NCBI GenBank assembly: GCA_037367355.1
Contig: CM074697.1
Span: forward strand, 3,968,001-4,032,000
Reading direction: 5' to 3'
From: Neoscytalidium dimidiatum
Taxonomy: Eukaryota > Ascomycota > Dothideomycetes > Botryosphaeriales > Botryosphaeriaceae
Length of the DNA: 64,000 nucleotides
Shown here: positions 43,633 to 55,822 of the stretch, one piece after another
How the letters are laid out: every line of letters begins with the position of its first letter
Position numbering within the stretch: position 1 is the stretch's first letter
Program-made: the position numbers and the translations under genes
The notes under the pieces: model-generated
What the model was told of the DNA's origin: nothing
Database searches by the model: none
Seen by the model: only the letters and a program-made list of their open reading frames with translations

Positions 43633-43971
43633 ATGTTCTCCGTCCGCGCGTCCTCCACCCTCCTTCGCGCAGCGCCAACCCGCGCACTCCGCGTTTCGAA
43701 CGTTTCAACGCGTGCCTTCTCCGCGGCGCCAAAAATGCAGCTCAAAGAAGACAAGATCAGGACCCCCGAGGAGGCTGAGGCCGCGAAGCAGAACCAATTG
43801 AGGAAGCAGAAGGAGGGCAAAGGTCACTGGCATGAGGAGCTGGCGTCCAGTAGCGAAGCTAGCGTGAAGGCAGACCAGGACGCTAGTCAGATTGGAAATC
43901 ATGCGGAGCACCAGGAAGAGCTGCAGCGGTTGGGGAAGGAGAAGGCGGAGAAGGGTGAGATCGCCAAATAA
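43633..43971 (+). CDS. Small mitochondrially targeted hypothetical protein
   Basis: Single exon, 112 residues, start in context AGCGATGTT. The first 33 residues (FSVRASSTLLRAAPTRALRV, then STRAFSAAPKM) form a typical arginine/serine-rich mitochondrial presequence with a likely cleavage after the RAFSAA block. The mature part is highly charged and hydrophilic: EDKIRTPEEAEAAKQNQLRK, GHWHEELASSSEASVKAD, EELQRLGKEKAEKGEIAK. It resembles conserved small fungal proteins of unknown function, sometimes given unrelated carrier-type names; nothing here supports a carrier. An intrinsically disordered matrix or stress protein is a guess. Confidence 0.75.
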   Translation: MFSVRASSTLLRAAPTRALRVSNVSTRAFSAAPKMQLKEDKIRTPEEAEAAKQNQLRKQKEGKGHWHEELASSSEASVKADQDASQIGNHAEHQEELQRLGKEKAEKGEIAK

Positions 43972-44372
43972 TTTGTGGAATGTCTTATCCCCTGTCTCGC
44001 TGCGGAATGATCTCTGGGGAAAGAAGCGAGTCCGCAGTGCAAGGCAAGTGCTAGGAATGTCAAGAAGTGGCTGGTAGAAGACTCGGAGAAGGCAGAGAAG
44101 AAACGAAACGCATTAGAAGGAAAAATGAGATCATAAAATGTACTCTCATGGCATGATGCTGAGATTAGAGAAGAACGATGATCGCAACGCCGAGGGATAT
44201 CTACTACATGAAATGCAAAACCAAATTTACTTAGAACGCAGCCGAGTCCTGCTTCGTATGGCATGTCGTCGTAAGAATGAGTTACCCATAGACCCTTCTT
44301 TGCCATGGTATCTTCGTACAACTCCGCGAACCATTAATCTTCCTCTTTTCCAATCCTTTATCAGTGAGCAGC
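43972..44372. other. Intergenic between convergent genes
   Basis: About 400 bases; short frames only, no feature. Confidence 0.4.
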
Positions 44373-45036
44373 TTATTCCTTGTATCCAAAGACTTTATCC
44401 TTCCAACTCTTCACAACGGGTGTCTCGACTGAGAAAGCACTCATGGTAGGCTTCTCCTTCCTCGCAGCAGGCTTCTTTTTTCCCTTCTCAAGGTCGCGAT
44501 CCCTGTTCTCCCGGGCAGGTGCGGCACGATTCTTGCCCGGCGGCGGGGACGCCACGCGCACTCCCGTCCGCCGCGATTCCCGGTTGTTTCTCGCCACGTC
44601 GCCGGTGCCACGGCCCGTGAGACGGCGGGAGACGCGCTTCAGCGACTTGCGAACTTCCCACTGACGCTTCTTGGCAATGAAGAAAAGGACAGTTGAGACG
44701 ACTGTTTAGACTTGTCAGCAGCTGCACGTACACATATCATGGGAAGTATGACTTACTCCCGCCAGTTGCGACAACCACCACGACTACGATAATGGCGACC
44801 ATGCCTCCCTTCGACATGTTGAAGGATCCATTGTCGGCACCCTCAGCGCCAGCAGCACTGTCAGCACCACTGCTGCCGCTGCCGCTATTGTCGCTTGATG
44901 GAGCTGCAGTGGCTTGCGTCTCCGGGTCAACAACAGAGGCGACGGAAGTTGCTGCTGCGCGAGGAGCCAGATCTTGGGCGGTGACGATGAGGGCGAAGAG
45001 CGCAAGGAGCGCAAAGAGGAAGAGGCCGCGCTTCAT
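44373..45036 (-). CDS. Single-pass membrane protein with Ser/Ala-rich ectodomain
   Basis: Exons 45036-44757 and 44701-44373, intron of 55 bases (GTAAGT...AAACAG); 202 residues. Residues 1-20 (MKRGLFLFALLALFALIVTA) are a signal peptide. Next is a short Ser/Ala/Gly/Thr-rich segment suited to O-glycosylation. A transmembrane span (GGMVAIIVVVVVVATGG continuing VSTVLFFIA) is rebuilt across the splice site. The cytoplasmic tail is very basic (KKRQWEVRKSLKRVSRRLTG) and ends in charged low-complexity sequence. This layout is like small fungal wall or stress sensors (WSC/MTL type) or plasma-membrane anchors, but there is no WSC cysteine domain, so the function is open. Confidence 0.82.
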
Positions 45037-46729
45037 GGGCGATTATCGTTTGGAACGGCTCTGCTCAGCAGGCCCAAGAGGGTAACGATTGGGACGTCGT
45101 ACCCGCAAAAGAGGCGGGTAGAGAGAGCGAGGGCAGAGCAAAGACTCGCGCGGCGATGATAAAAACAGCAATCCAACCTTCGGGCGTGCAGGCGGCACAG
45201 CACCGACCTATGTATTCTCCGTCGCGCATTGGAAGGGCCCCAGTCACAGCGGCGCACATGGCTGCGAGTGGGACAGGGGCGCCCGGCGGCTAGCAGAGCA
45301 CAGAATGTCGCCCATCACACCTGTCACTGGAGGCTTGGCACCATGGTCGATGCAGGAACGCTGGCGGCAGTGAGGCTGTGGCGGCGAACGATTGGTCGTG
45401 GTGTCGGCGGCTAGAGAGAGACAATGCGGGCGGGTGTTGATGTGCGGCGATGGTGCTGCGGGCGCTGATTGGTGGCCGCCTGTGATGCTTATTTTTTAGC
45501 TGCGCCTGTGCGGCCGCAGTGACAGGCCCGACCTCCCCCTCGACATCTACCGCTGCCCGTCAACATGCGTGCCCAGTCACAGCCGATGCTGATAAGACTA
45601 CCGTGTGCAGCTGTGCTGCAGTCGCCCGCCAGTCTCAGCCCACTAAAGTAGGTTGATGTTCTGTGCCTGCTGCACGGCTGCCGCAGCTGTCCCCTCATGG
45701 CACCTACTTCCCGTCTTTTGCAAGGCCCCGGCTGCACAATCTATTTTATCACCTCTGCCCATCAGCGCGGGGAAGCTGCCCTGGCTTGGCATTTTAGCCC
45801 TAGCTGCCTCGTATGGCACCACTTTGAGGGCCCACGCCTGCGAATCCCATGCTCAACGATTGAGATCATCCCAGGCCGTGGCTATGAAAGGCTCCACCAG
45901 GCCAGCTGACGTGCAGGAATGCTTCTGATAGGGCATCGAGTGGTGCTGCCTCGGAGCCCTGCCGCTGAGTGCGAGGTCTGAGTGACACGAGACGGCTAAT
46001 TCAACCATCTGAGATACTCGTCGAGGACTGAGCTTCTCAAGTCATCTTCCAGGATGCCCCATCTCGCAACTGGAGCTGCCAGCCGTAAGACATTCAAGCT
46101 GCTCATTGGCTTACCAATCTGCGGACCCGATAGACGCATGTTGCAGGAGCAGACGGACAACTCGAATCACAGCTCTCAACCCGCGTTTTGTTCCCAGCAG
46201 TTATCCAGACATTTCGCTCGAATTTTGTAGGCAGGTGCATCCATCCAAACGAAGTGCGCCAAGAGAACCCCACCCCACCCCCCCATACCAACTGGAGCAC
46301 GCCTTTTATTAGTGAGCCGGTATCGTCAGAGTTTCTCCCAATGGATCTCTTACTGCCTATGCATTTCACGGGCCACATTTGCGGATGCACATGGAGGATG
46401 GTATTAAGGACATCCGGTGTAGCACATTTTCTCTCTCCCTAGGAGCTAGAGCCCAATGATGCCTATCTAACTACTTCCCACATCCCGCTGTGGCCCTGAG
46501 TTGAGTGTCGCTGGCGGCGCGGCTTCCTCAAGCGTTCACAGCAGGCAAGCACGAGTCACCGGCCACAAATAGACCTCGCCACCTTTCCATTCTCAGCCTT
46601 GCTATAATCTCGCTCACACGATTCATTCGCGTCACCTGCAGCGCTACAAGTCTCAAGAGTCCTGACTACCTCACCTTTCTCTCGCCTCACTTGCGGTTTC
46701 CATTGCCAAGACATCTGCGGTGACCCACC
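45037..46729. other. Intergenic, about 1.7 kb
   Basis: Upstream regions of two divergent genes. Frames are short and lack domains. Composition near 45,250-45,900 is GC-rich. No structure recognised. Confidence 0.45.
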
Positions 46730-49700
46730 ATGCCTTTGCCGGAGGTCGGTGAGGACCACGACACCCTAAGCTTGAGCAATCAGCCTCTGGATGTGGTTGA
46801 CGATGACGACTTCGATGAAGTCCCTCCACATGCTAACGCGCACCCTGCCCGACCGCCGGAGACTGAGTTGTCGATCGCCAACCCTGGAGAGCATGGTCAA
46901 CTCACCCCACCTGAAACGAGAACCCCTCGGGGTGAACCCCACGACCTAATTGAATGGAGCGAAAAGACTACTACTGTTACTAGTACCGTGCCAACAAAGG
47001 AAGATGACCCATCACATTCTGGCGTTATCGAGCGACCTCGCTCTTCCGGCGAACCAGTTGGACAGAATTTCAAGTTTCCGAAGGCCAAGGTTCCCCAGCT
47101 CGACATGACACGTAGACGTGGCTCCAAGAGCAGCGCTTACGAGGCTGCTGGTTCTCAACTACCTGTGAAGCAGGACATCATCACTAGATCCGGTGACTCC
47201 ACTCTGATCATTTCCATGTCTCGGCGCTAACAACTTGACAGTGTCTGAGTCACAACAGAATGTCGAGACCGGTTCTCATCGAGATAACCTTTCTTCTCAT
47301 AAAAACGGAGGCGATAAGAATGAGCGAGTGCATCGATCTTGCCAGAATCCAGTGAGGCCGATTGCCGGGGAAGTTTTCGATACCAACATGAAAGGCTACG
47401 GGTAAGTCGTTAGCGTGTATTTGATGTTGCACATTCCTTCTGGCTCCCCGAAGGATCAAGGGCGTCGCTAGAATGTGGAAGTTGCAGTAGTGCCCTCACA
47501 TTGTGAAAAATTGATTTTTTAACGTAGAAATTCTGACCTCATGACTAGGGCGAACGAGCCTTCACAACCTAAGCCACACAGATCTCCCAATCCTGGCCAT
47601 CATACGAAGGCGTCTGGTTTGGCACCTCTTCCTCAAGCACTGAAAGTGCTACAGCAGCGAGGACAGCAAGCTCATCTCAAGCTGATCCCTGGCTCAGAAG
47701 CCCTTGATGATGTTCCCAGAAATGGACAAGGCCCACAGCATTTGAACGCCCTGCCAACTTCTACTGAGGCCAGCAGCACTCTCGGAGAGGCACCTTCACC
47801 TGTTCCAAGGATTTCATCGATGACTTCTCACATCGAACAGTCTTTCAAGGCAGATTCACAGGATGTCCTACGTAATCAACCTACATCAACAGAATCACAA
47901 CATTCCAGACGAAACTATCCTGAAGACACCAGTGAAAGTCCCACAGCTGCTCAAAAATTTAATCCGTCGGCAACACGCCGAAGTGTTGCCAGTCGAGACG
48001 TCAGGGCTCGCCTCCCAGGGCAAAGCTTAATGGATCGGCGTATTTCTCAGGAGCCGACTCAACATGGTGCCCAGTTTGAATTTCCTGGCAGCCATTCGCG
48101 AGATCCGTTACCAATACCATCCGCCGCACAGCGAGACCCTCCGCTAACAATGCGTCGCCCCGTACCAAATGCACCAATGCAGAAACCTGGGCGAGATGAC
48201 GGTCCTGCATTAATACATAGAGTGAGCCCACGCAATGTCCCAGTCAAAGTAACCAAATCTGGTCAGTCTTCAAGGAATTTACGAAGCATGGCGAAATCCA
48301 CAAACCCTCCTGGTCAAGCAGATGATCTCAACGTGTCCATCACGGAAGGACCTAGAATCCACTCAAGTCAGGTTCTAGGTATCTGGCAAAAACTGTATTG
48401 GAGCGAGCAGCAAGAGTTGAGTTCCAAGGAGAAGAGCCAAAGAGAAGAAGCTGAGAAAGAGCTGGCGAGGCTTAAATGGGCTGAAAAGGAACACGAGGTA
48501 GCCCTCAAGGCAGCAAAGAAGGCGAGACTTAACTCATCGACAAAACTACAACAAGTTCAGAGTGCCAACGACGAGCTGCAGCTCAGAATCCGCGAGCTTG
48601 AAGAATCATTGAAAAACACCGCGGATCGACTGAAGGCGGTTCAGGATAATTTCAAACAGTCTTCCGATCTCTCCTCTACTTTGAAGAATGAAGTACGGTC
48701 CTTGACAGCGAAAAGTGAAAGTCTTATCAACCTGAACGAGGCTGAGAGAGAGAAGGCATCTGTAGAGCTCAGGAACGCGAGACAAGAGCTTGAGAAGACC
48801 AGACAAGAACTAAATGTTCAACGAGTGGAATTAGACGAACAACGCAAAGTCCGGCAAATTCATGAAGATCAGCTTTCTGAGATGGGCGGCCGTTTGGCAG
48901 AGGAGCGTGACAATATGGGAAACTTGAGGAAGGACTTTGAAGCCACCAACAAGAACTACGACGAAATCAAAAAGAAAGTCGAGAATTGGGACGGCTGCCT
49001 GAAATCGTCTCTTGCCAGCATATCTGAAACATTGGCCGAAGTTCTTTCGCAACAGCCAACAAATACCAGCATCGACGATGTACTTAGAGCAGTGAGAATG
49101 GAGCTTTCTCAGTTTGCTGTTACTGAGCAGCTTGAAACCATGTTGCAGTCATTCCAAGCTACGTAAGCCTTGGTATTTGTCTGATCCGAGTGTATTTTGT
49201 GCTGATCAAACGCAGTATGCAAAGCAAACTGGACAACACAAGCAAGGCCGAGGAAGCAACGTTGAAAGCTGCCAGCGACTTTGAAGCCCGGCTTTTCAGC
49301 CGACTGCAGGAAATATTCAAGCCGTCAACTCCTCCACGAGGCGGAGGAATGGGTAACAAGGAAAAGATCGCGGTCCTTGAGGAGCGTTGTTCCGACCTTC
49401 GAGCAATCAACACCACGATCAAAGAACAGCTAAAGACGGCGCAGTTCGGCGAAGCGAGTGCTCGCAACACCCTCGGTGAACTGAAGCACGAGCTGTGCAA
49501 AATTGAGGACAAACTCTTTTCCGTTGACTCTGCTCGACTTCGGGAACTTGAATCTGACAAAGCGAGAGTTGATCAGGAGCTGAGAGATTCATATGCAAAG
49601 CTTCGAGAGGAGCAGGAGAAATGCCGCGCTCTCACTGAGACCGAGATAGAACTCAGCCAGGCAGTCACTAACTTGAAGGTACGTTACAGTTAGATCAAGA

Positions 49701-52181
49701 ATAATCAAATTCGCGCGAAGCCTCCGTTGCTGTCCAGATGTATTAATATAGACTCATGCTGACACCTAACAGACTCAATTGAACGAGTTTGGAGCCTCGA
49801 TAACACGCTTGCAAGCTGAAAAAAGTGACAAGGACCATGATGTAAGCATGAAGTACAGCCTGAAGTCTATGCTCATTGCTTATGCGGAGTTTCAGGTGGC
49901 GAGACAGATAGAAAAGGAGAAGGAGGACGCCCAAGCGCACTTCTCCAACTTGTGTGATCAAATATGCCAGATTGAGCGTGCCAGCTACGCAAACAAACTG
50001 CATGAGGAAAGGGAGAAATCCCGCCGGGCTACAGATAATCTTCAATCTCAAGCATTACAAATTGCCACCCTCAAGGACCAAATCCGCCGGAAAGACATGG
50101 AATTACAGAAGGCAACAGAATTGACACCAACAGCAACGGCTGAAGCCCGAGAACTTCGACATCAATTGGATATTGCAAGGAAGGATATCGGCGATACCCA
50201 GGTTCTACAAGAGACTCTGACTGCGGTGAGAGATCAGCTAAATTCTCGAGAACTTCAAATTTCCCACCTTCATAAAGAGAAGGAGGCCCTGACTTTGTCC
50301 GGAAAGATAAAAGAGCAAGCACGTACCGAAGCAGATCAACGTGCCCACAAACTTCAGAGCTCTCTTGAGAGTGCACGTAGAGATAGTGCCAAGAGCTCAA
50401 GAGATGTGCAAGAGCAGTTGAAGGTTCTACGAAGTGACAAGCAAGATTGTGAGGAGAAGTATCAAGCCGCACAGGAAAAAATCAGGGAAGCTGAAAGTCA
50501 ACTGGCGAACTCAGAGACAGAGCGGGAAGAGTTTCGCCAAGACGTTGAAAAGTTGAAGGCTATTCTCATTGAACGGGAACAAGACGCTGCGGCACAGATG
50601 ACCGAGAATGATGAACGTGAATGCCAATGGGCAGCAGAATTAGGAGAAACATGGCGTCTTCTTCAGGAGGCTCTCGTTCATGCGGACGAAAGCGAGGCCA
50701 GCCATCAGATCAAGTGCCAAGAATACGAAGAGCGACTTCGGGACTCTAAACGGGCTTTGGAGAGATACAGGACGGAGCGCCTGACAGAATGGGATATGCA
50801 ACTATCTCCCCATGCCATAGATACGGCGAAACAAGCACTTACAACCTCAAAAGACTCCAACGCGCTTGCTCTTGATCCCACTACTCCAGTGGCAAATTCA
50901 AGTACTCAGAGACGACCAAGGAGGAAGGTGGATCGTTCCACCAATTTCTCAAATGAGGAAAACGTTGGAACGCAATTAATTGGACGGGAATCACAGGATG
51001 AAGCTTGCAACTCCGAATCTGGCACTCACAGGCAGCTGACGGCAGAGCCCGTCTTCGCAGCTGGCCTCTTGGCTTCACAAGAGCATGGTCAGTATGAAGC
51101 TTTGGCGGAGCATGGCGTATCACGGCATCCTCCAGAAGGCGAGCCTTTGGTGGAGATTCCTGAGACCCTCCCAGAGTCCTTGAGCAAGCCAGCACTTTTC
51201 TCTGATTTTGATCAGGCGTATGACTATCGACAAGAGAACAGTCCTTCCAGCGATTCGTTCTCAAACATGCCTACTTCTGATGTGATTGAATTGGGCAAAG
51301 AAGTCTCTACATCAGCACCGGACAAGCCTTCGCTGCTCGAGCAGGATACAGACGCCTCATCTCCTACGCAACGTTTGAGCGGCGACATGGCCGCAGCAAT
51401 GCCAACGCAGACGTCGACCTTGAACCCTTTCTTCGGGGAAAGCCGCCCGGTATCCCGAGCAAATGTAAGGAAGCGGATCGACTCTTCTACAATGACACGT
51501 CAAGGATCTGTTCAAACAACTTCGGAAGTACTAAATAGACCGACGCTTGATGTCAGCCGTCCTCAGACGCCGGCGAGAGCCTCTAACAGCGCCGAGGGGG
51601 CGCCAGGTCAAGACAGCAGCCCTCCTTTCATGGGTGAACCCAGCCAGAAGAGCATGGTATTGTACGGTCACCATCTGCAGAATCAATTATCCACAGCACA
51701 AGATAATTTACATCATTTTCACAGTCCCGCAGCTGCCGTGAAGCGCCGAGCCTCCAGAGCCATTGATAGCGCATCCAGCAAAAGGACCAAAACCGTGTCC
51801 AGCGCTGCTGCATACAGTAGATCAAGTCCGCGGGTCACCAGAGCATCTGCCAGAGCCGGTCCACGGTCTCACATATCGGAAAGTCAATCGCAAGACCAGC
51901 GTGCGGGGGAGAGTGCAGGATCTCAGAAGACGTCATTGAATTCTGAGTCCCAATCTCAAACACCTTTTGCGAAGATCTCCGGATCTCAATCCCACACCAA
52001 TTCCGCAGAGGGCTCGCAGTTCCAATCTCAGGGCCTTTCCAACGTTCTGCCTGCCTCTCGCATGCGTTCCTCGCTCAATTCTTCCTCCAGCGCAGCCCGT
52101 ACTTCTCCTGCAAGACGTACGAGGAGGCGTAAGTCCAGTGTTTTCGAGGGTCGTTTCGACGAGGAAATTCACAGGCGTTGA
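46730..52181 (+). CDS. Large coiled-coil protein with C-terminal SQ cluster
   Basis: Exons 46730-47192, 47242-47401, 47549-49162, 49216-49678 and 49773-52181; about 1,702 residues, or 1,684 if a 54-base in-frame stretch at 49842-49895 (GTAAGC...TTTCAG) is also an intron. The N-terminus is acidic (VVDDDDFDEVPP). About 500 disordered residues follow. Long heptad-type coiled coils begin near KLYWSEQQELSSKEKSQREE and continue through exons 3-5 (residues about 490-1250), with few prolines. The C-terminal 350 residues are Ser-rich with basic patches (KRRASRA, PARRTRRRKSSVF) and eight SQ dipeptides in about 50 residues. I do not recognise the family. Structure suggests a nuclear scaffold, meiotic-axis, spindle or checkpoint protein; that is inference. 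Confidence 0.85.
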
Positions 52182-52787
52182 TGATCTAACTCGTCAAAGC
52201 ATGCTTCACCAACAACTGTAGTAGCAGTCAGGATTCAAGTTTTTTCATCTTACGATAGCGCGGACCAACGATCGCTCCTTGTTCAACCTAGAACAAGCAT
52301 TCACCGAAGTCAGTATTTTAATTGCATACATCTCGACCCGAACGACACATTTTTGCACACCTGACAGTAGTCATCCATCCTTCCGTCAAAGTGGACTCAT
52401 GTTGCATTGTAACTTGCTGGGCTGCACATCCTTTATGCAGCGTGGTAGGGCTTTCTGCAGACTCGCGCAGACGGAGGCGGGATTTGATTGCTTTCTCACG
52501 TCCCTTTCGCTTGACTTTATTCAGAATAGTTTCCCCAATGGGTGGTATCCTTTCACATATCGTATTGTACAGTATATTTGTCGAATCAGATGGCTTGTTG
52601 CTCGAAAAACTCCCACCAACGCCGTGATATCATGCTCTCCAAGCTGGCCCTGTCCTCTTCGATCTTGAATCGCAAATGACCTCTGCAATATCTACCATGG
52701 CAGATACGGAGCCCCATCACCCATTCTCAGGCCAATGGCCAGCGGATCAATGCCTGGGATCGTCACGCTTGTCCACCGCTTGAACGA
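52182..52787. other. Intergenic between convergent genes
   Basis: About 600 bases containing the 3' ends of two genes. Short frames only. Confidence 0.4.
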
Positions 52788-53494
52788 TTATTTTCCGCGC
52801 TTCTGCTCGAGGAACAGGACCTTCTTCCGCACTGCAAGCGATTATCGCGTCAGCAACCGTCCTATGCAATCCGAAATGTGATTCCTCCCCAATCCCATTC
52901 ATCTACCCATCCAAGAGCCCCGGTCTCGAACGAAGTCTTCCCCCACCTCTGTCATACTCCTCCGGAAGCCTCCCCATCATGACTCCCCGGTCTCTAGATG
53001 AATATCCTTCAATTTTTTTTTCGCCCCCTTAACTTTTCACCAGCGCCTCTTCTCCCTCTTTCACTCTCTCCCACAAAGACATCCGGGATATTTGACCGTT
53101 GGGGACCGGGAAACGAGCGTTCACACGTACCGACTGGATCGTACTTGAGCATGCTGAGCGGGCGGTGGGTGCGCGGCCGCACGAACGTCTTGTAGTAGCC
53201 GGTCATGGCCATGGAGATGAGGCGCACGGCGATGGTGCGGGATTTCTCTGTTGAGAGAGTGGAGACGGGCGTCAGCAACGATCAGGCGCCTTGCTGCTCG
53301 AGAAAATGCTGCTGGAACAGAGAGAGAGTCTTTCGGACTTCTGCAGGCTTGTGCAGTTGGGGGGGGGAGAAAGTTGGGCGTGTGGGTGTGTGTGTGGGTG
53401 TAGATGTGGATGCGCGTGGGCGGTGCGAGGGATTGGAGGTGGAATGGAGGCCGGATAGAGGGCATTGAGGGTCGGACGTACGCTTCTTCGCCAT
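52788..53494 (-). CDS. Mitochondrial large-subunit ribosomal protein bL33m
   Basis: Three exons: 53494-53482 (only 13 bases), 53247-53131 and 52831-52788, with introns of 234 and 299 bases; 57 residues, the normal length. Joined, the protein begins [20 protein letters not shown], continues [20 protein letters not shown] and ends [17 protein letters not shown], which is the bL33 family. It is a component of the mitochondrial 54S subunit near the E site. Exon 1 codes for four residues plus one base, so automatic gene finders may miss or mis-start this gene. The surrounding frames on both strands are shadows of introns and leaders. Confidence 0.9.
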
Positions 53495-55822
53495 AGCTGT
53501 GGCTGCTGCTGGCGACCGGAGCTGCGGGGAAGGTTTGCGGTGACGACGGAGTGAGCGCACGGAGGTCGTTGTCGAGGATTGACGGGCGGGCGAGCGTCGA
53601 GATCGGTGGGTCGGCGGTTGCGACTGAAGCGCACGGTTCACATGGCCCGTGCACGAGTCGGCGTCTGGGGTGCGCTTGAGGCCGACGACAGCCTGTTACT
53701 CGTCCATGCCCCCCGGTTGGCGATGCAGCGTGTGCAGCAGCTCGCTTCATTTTTCAGCACGAGACGTGTCCAAATGAAGCACTGGAGCCCGGTGACTGCA
53801 ACGGTGTGGTGGTACGAGGTTCGAGCTTTGTGCATGCGCGTCACCAATGCTCAGCGCGTGGGCCGGCTTGACACAATGCTGAAGATTGGTAAGTGATGGC
53901 CTTCGTGGTTGGATATGTGCCTCTTTACCTGCTTGCCTCTCTTTAGATGTAAGTAAAATGAAATCTAAACTCCGGAGTCTCACCGGCCGCAGCTTTCTTA
54001 AGATATGCCCGGTGAAAATTGACTGTGCGTAGTAATCATACCATTTCAAGTCACTATCCGCCTTTCTATCGTTGATCCCTCGATTCTGCTTCTCTCAGAT
54101 AACAGAAACGAAATAGCTTCCTTATCAAGCACATCGCTTCCTCTGAGATAGACAGGCGAGCGAATCTCAGGCTCGCATTGTGCATGGGGTGAGATACACC
54201 TGCCTGATCGTTAAATCACTCTGCTTCACTGCGGCTTGACATGACTTGGCGGCTCCTATGGTCCGCAGAAAAGGTCTCGTATCCTCTGGGCTGTGGATTA
54301 TATGTATCTTTAGGCCTGTGCTCTCTCTTCTAGCATGTTTGCCCCGTTGATCGTTCAGAGGACTGGAAACTTCAAGAGAGTATTTTCCGCGAAATGTTTC
54401 CGGCAGGACGCAGACGCCATGGTCATGCTTCACCCAGCCAGCAACTGGGTGCCAACCCCCAAGAGATAACCAAGTCCCCCTTCATCGACTATCATCTCAC
54501 GCATGCAGCCTTTGCGTGATAGATACGCAGAGTAGCGACCTCTCCCATGGAGCGCATCTCCGCCCACCACGCATACTCAATTTCTCCAGTTCGCTTCGGC
54601 CTTTCCTTGTTTCTCGCGCCGCAGCCGCTGTTATCCTTGCGCAATCCGAGGTCGCTCCAATCACCAGGACGCCAGTTTACCCCTCATTTCGGCTCTTGAG
54701 TGAGAGGTGGGCAAGCTTTCGGCCTTCGGAATCTGTTTTCGACAACCGATGGCGATGAAGGGACTATGCATGGCTATCACAAGCTTTCATCGTTCGATGC
54801 ACCATTGAGCACTCACAACCCTTCGCGCTTAGCGCAACTTGAAGTGAGTATCAGGCGTTGTATGCGAGCTATCCACTATCCACTTCCATTGCAAATGCTG
54901 CCGAAGTGGGCATACATCCTCTTATCCTTTCTTTAACCTTCCATTCAGTCATTCCTCGGACAATATTCAGAAATGGAAAGAGCAATACACAAGAAATTTC
55001 TGCATGGTATGAACAGTATGCGCGAAAGAAAACGAAGGCCTGCACAACGATAAAGCCGGATAAGCAACGTTCTCGGAAACATGGCTAAACCATGATATTG
55101 CTGTCGATGCAAGGGTTGACGCACGCCGCTTGTCTGAGACTCCTCTCGTCGGACCCGCAGCTTGGAGAGTCGGAAACCGCCACCCAGAAATGCAAGAAGA
55201 ACAACTCCGGCCACCATCATGGAAATTCCAATCCGGTCGCGGGCAGAGGCGAGTTATACAAATCGACTTCAATCCAACGTCATCAAGCCGGACTTTGAGA
55301 TAAGACTAGATGCCGCTAAGTAACATCTCGTCTTATGGCTATCGGATGCAACGCAACACTTCCTACGCCTAATCAAGACTGCGTGGCAGATGAGGAGGAT
55401 CCACACGTTAGACTACCGGCCCCCTCATTTACCGGATGCGGATTTTACCGGCAACGAGACTCCCAGGACCTTGGCATCATTATTTGCATGTGAGACTGAG
55501 GCGTTCTGCCAAAAATTGCCCTTAAAATCACCTTGGTGTTCCATACATGGCCGATTAGCACTTGCACAGCCCACGACTTCCACGTCAATGGCTGCAAGGC
55601 CCACTTCCGGCTCTGAACGCGGGCCGCGCCGGCTATCCGACGTCCCATCAAGATTTCCATGCTTCCTCGAGGTTTGTAGTTTGACGCACGATATCTCAAC
55701 GCTATCGCTGGACGTCTCTCCACTAGAACCCAACCCTTCGCCCACGCCAGCATAAATACAGGCCTTGTTAGACCTCACCATCGCACGAATCTCGCCGCAG
55801 AATTCTCACGAGAACCGAAACA
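53495..55822. other. Intergenic, about 2.3 kb
   Basis: Upstream of bL33m and of the membrane protein. Frames up to about 120 codons occur on both strands but none shows a domain. A hydrophobic N-terminus in a minus frame near 55,220 (MMVAGVVLLAFLGGG) was noted without further support. Confidence 0.45.

Noticed and set aside
53121..53750. A 209-codon minus frame overlapping the bL33m gene
   Set aside because: It runs through introns of bL33m in another frame and contains low-complexity His/Thr repeats.
54945..55220. A minus frame with a hydrophobic N-terminus (possible membrane segment)
   Set aside because: Only one hydrophobic stretch, no conserved sequence after it and no credible exon joins.
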